From: a virus
Strand: one strand, 5' to 3'
Virus record (IMG/VR): IMGVR_UViG_3300006121_000042
Coordinates: 1 to 25,217 of that record
Length of the DNA stretch: 25,217 nt
Made by a program: the position numbers and the translations under genes. Position 1 is the stretch's first letter. Each line of letters starts with the position of its first letter. The notes beneath the pieces are model-generated. The model saw only the letters and a list, made by a program, of their open reading frames with translations, made no database searches and was not told the origin of the DNA. This document shows positions 24,301-25,217 of this stretch, piece by piece.

Positions 24301-25217
24301 ACTACTGTAAGTACTGCGGCACTACCTTCACGTAGTAGCGGTCAAAGTGCAACAATTTTTGTTAAGACAGGAACTTACAACGAAATTCTTCCTATTAGTA
24401 TTCCAGAAAATTGTAGTTTAGTAGGTGACGAGTTGCGTACAACTATTGTTCAACCAGCAAGTACTACAGCAACTGTAACTGGATTTATCAGCAATGGTAC
24501 AAATAGTTCAACCGCAGGTACAACATTATCAGTAACCGCTGTTACTAGTGGTAGCGTAACAAACGGTATGTGGTTACAATCCGCTGGTGTAATTGCATTA
24601 CCAACTCAAATTACCAGCATCAATGCTGGTACACTTAATAGTCCATCGATTGCGGCAACAACGGTTGCAAGCACAGCATCGGTTGGAAGTGTAACCGGAT
24701 CAGGACCTTGGACAGCAACATTAACAGGACTATCAAATGCTAATTTGTTTACGGTTGGCGCAACAATTTCTGCAACAGCTGGTTCAAGTACTTCCCTTTC
24801 GGGTATGGCAAGCAGTGGCGGCGGCGTATTTACAATTACTACTCCATCAATTACTATAGCAGTTGGTATGACTGTAACTCTTACTAGTGCTAATACTGGT
24901 ACTGCTTCTAATGTTACTGCTGGTTCATATACGATTACAGCAATAGCTAGTCAAACACAATTTACTATTGCCGCATTAGCAACAGCTACTTCAGGTACTA
25001 TTGCTACACAAACTTGGGCAATTTCCGCTGGATCATTATATAGCGGTAGTCCAACTAGTGCTGTAGTAACAAGTATTCCAAGTGCAACTAGCATTACATA
25101 TACTGTTACAGGCGGTAATTTACCAGTAGCAGGCCCAATTACAGCAGTAACACAAACACAATTAACAGCAGGAGCAAGCAGTACTGGTTTAACAGTTGGC
25201 GGCGTACTAAGCGGCGG
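21307..25217 (+). CDS. Second giant adhesin, paralogue of 15902-21268 (3' end outside window)
   Basis: The frame was read from the ATG to the right edge (1303 codons) and no stop was found. The start MAEFKLGRIRFVWKNTW parallels MPDFKIASIRYTWKGTW of the first adhesin. Seven CBM5/12-like repeats follow, for example YGGKTYLCLTGHTSSS and YGGTVYICNTGH. Repeats 4, 5 and 7 are enlarged by inserted Ig-like modules. Then come the linker VLTTQGDIVYFGGAGATRLP, the beta-helix start NNVYYVAPSGTDN...KPFATIKYA, a helical insertion of about 170 residues (about 842-1013, with NKTWMQNEMWYW and YRDSGFIIDGVIYDLSRGGN), and the resumed beta-helix ATIFVKTGTYNEILPISIPE. More Ig-like modules (TVTSGSVTNGMW type) continue to the edge. 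CGGAG precedes the ATG. It probably binds a cell-surface glycan. Confidence 0.85.
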   Translation, partial: MAEFKLGRIRFVWKNTWAGSTTYYKDDVVRYGGKTYLCLTGHTSSSVSNGFYTDLSSNYWQLSADGQSWTGTWVASTVYKIGDLVKYGGTVYICNTGHVASTTLETNQSYWDQWATSLNFIGPWIAGTTYKVADIVTYGATVYRCNTGHTAAATPALGLEANQSSWDVLNQAFAYVGAWSAPTTVTGTISGTTLTTTGGSPAIGQVLSGGSIAAGTVILSGSGTTWTLSISNGSLSSATYTASPRYRINDVVKYGAGLWICTTYHSSTNAGFATTNFARLVDGLEFSNSWSVSSAYAVGDTVTYGGYTYVAKTNVTNTSLSLASSVGNGTSVTYNFASQTIQPFVAPQSVTITGATGTLASNTSTGVGATAVFTASVTSSTTLSVSSVTSGTITVGSVISGTGVTVGTTILALLSGNGSSGASTWQLSTSQNFTSTTVSASANTGVATLVFNTAQSVAPFQIGQIITVSGFTGGATGYNGTQTVVSCTQTYLTFASSTTPYATGGTITITGYNGSYVVQSATSSSVTVLNTNIIPMTGGTITNSPPTTNTGSWGLLSTGFSYQSTWTTSTAYKIGAVVSFGAYTYLVTADHTSSATIIPPNASYYALLNPGMRWTTYATGASYVSPTNTTTSGTGSGATFTVGVNGTTYTVTKTGNGSGYSTNAVIKIAGTQVGGLTPANDILITVQQSGGAITTFTFTGLAVTWYSGSSYVLGDQVTMGYNSYICVLAHTAATGNRPDNDTTGTYWNQVASGAETNVLTTQGDIVYFGGAGATRLPIGTDGQVLKVVGTTPTWATFGQINNVYYVAPSGTDNYTNGYGVTLDKPFATIKYAASIVAAGVNNPNAVALLKANKTWMQNEMWYWSTYEKSVSASPFSPSSVYDQTKSYRDSGFIIDGVIYDLSRGGNSQTIFNAYAFFQPGTNTFYDTTVAAEMPYFIAMLTELASLMQNALTQTAPGTSYQTVMTAPNPVSQVTAGSAAESGATTATTTLMNYIITALTTVSTAALPSRSSGQSATIFVKTGTYNEILPISIPENCSLVGDELRTTIVQPASTTATVTGFISNGTNSSTAGTTLSVTAVTSGSVTNGMWLQSAGVIALPTQITSINAGTLNSPSIAATTVASTASVGSVTGSGPWTATLTGLSNANLFTVGATISATAGSSTSLSGMASSGGGVFTITTPSITIAVGMTVTLTSANTGTASNVTAGSYTITAIASQTQFTIAALATATSGTIATQTWAISAGSLYSGSPTSAVVTSIPSATSITYTVTGGNLPVAGPITAVTQTQLTAGASSTGLTVGGVLSG
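24409..24456 (+). repeat. 48-base exact repeat, copy 2 (beta-helix start)
   Basis: Identical to 17639-17686 in the first adhesin and in the same place relative to the beta-helix. The two genes differ widely elsewhere at synonymous positions, which points to gene conversion or selection on this stretch. Confidence 0.95.

Noticed and set aside
17639-24456. 48-base repeat as template and variable repeat of a diversity-generating retroelement
   Set aside because: The copies are identical rather than differing at adenines, and there is no reverse transcriptase in the window.

Overview
The window is a virion-structure region of a T4-type (myovirus) tailed phage. It is AT-rich, and every gene lies on the + strand with short spacers or overlaps. 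The head genes identify the group: portal (gp20), an acidic prohead-core protein with a gp67-like N-terminus, prohead protease (gp21), scaffold (gp22) and major capsid protein (gp23), in the T4 order. Several downstream proteins begin in ways I recall from aquatic T4-like phages (for example GRISGPLL...NLLRNG, or YFGRDQQELIGGQPRYFMG). An uncultured freshwater or marine phage is therefore likely. The host cannot be inferred. There is no integrase, tRNA, CRISPR array, insertion sequence or metabolic gene.

Layout. 1-1931: 3' part of a large virion protein, probably the tail tape measure, open at the left edge. 1944-7948: head cassette, ending in a clear intrinsic terminator (7974-7998). 8016-15892: nine small to medium genes, mostly unrecognised virion, fibre or decoration proteins. 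They include a tandem duplicate (12610-13941 and 14105-15172) and a dispersed pair of small beta-rich proteins (11246-11578 and 15176-15505). 15902-21268 and 21307-25217 (open at the right edge): two giant paralogous adhesins. Each begins with seven carbohydrate-binding-module-like repeats, followed by a linker and a beta-helix.

Regulation. A TAAATA-centred motif like the T4 late promoter (TATAAATA) occurs at 3684, 3998, 8006, 8598, 13956 and 21277, near the starts of six genes. Twice it includes the stop codon of the gene upstream. In three leaders a stem-loop sits where the late transcript should begin. Two leaders (8601-8692 and 13942-14104) hold several stem-loops and are the best candidates for undescribed structured RNA. 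Two genes (3694 and 8016) have the motif directly against their ATG and no ribosome-binding site.

How it fits together. gp20, gp67-like, gp21, gp22 and gp23 build and mature the capsid. The downstream genes probably supply surface and fibre proteins. The distal genes appear to evolve by shuffling modules: the same Ig-like segment occurs in three genes, and unrelated modules are inserted into fixed loops of the carbohydrate-binding repeats, the fibre motif, a propeller and a beta-helix. This looks like a modular receptor-binding apparatus. No enzymatic defence system is present. No stretch of more than 300 bases lacks a gene.
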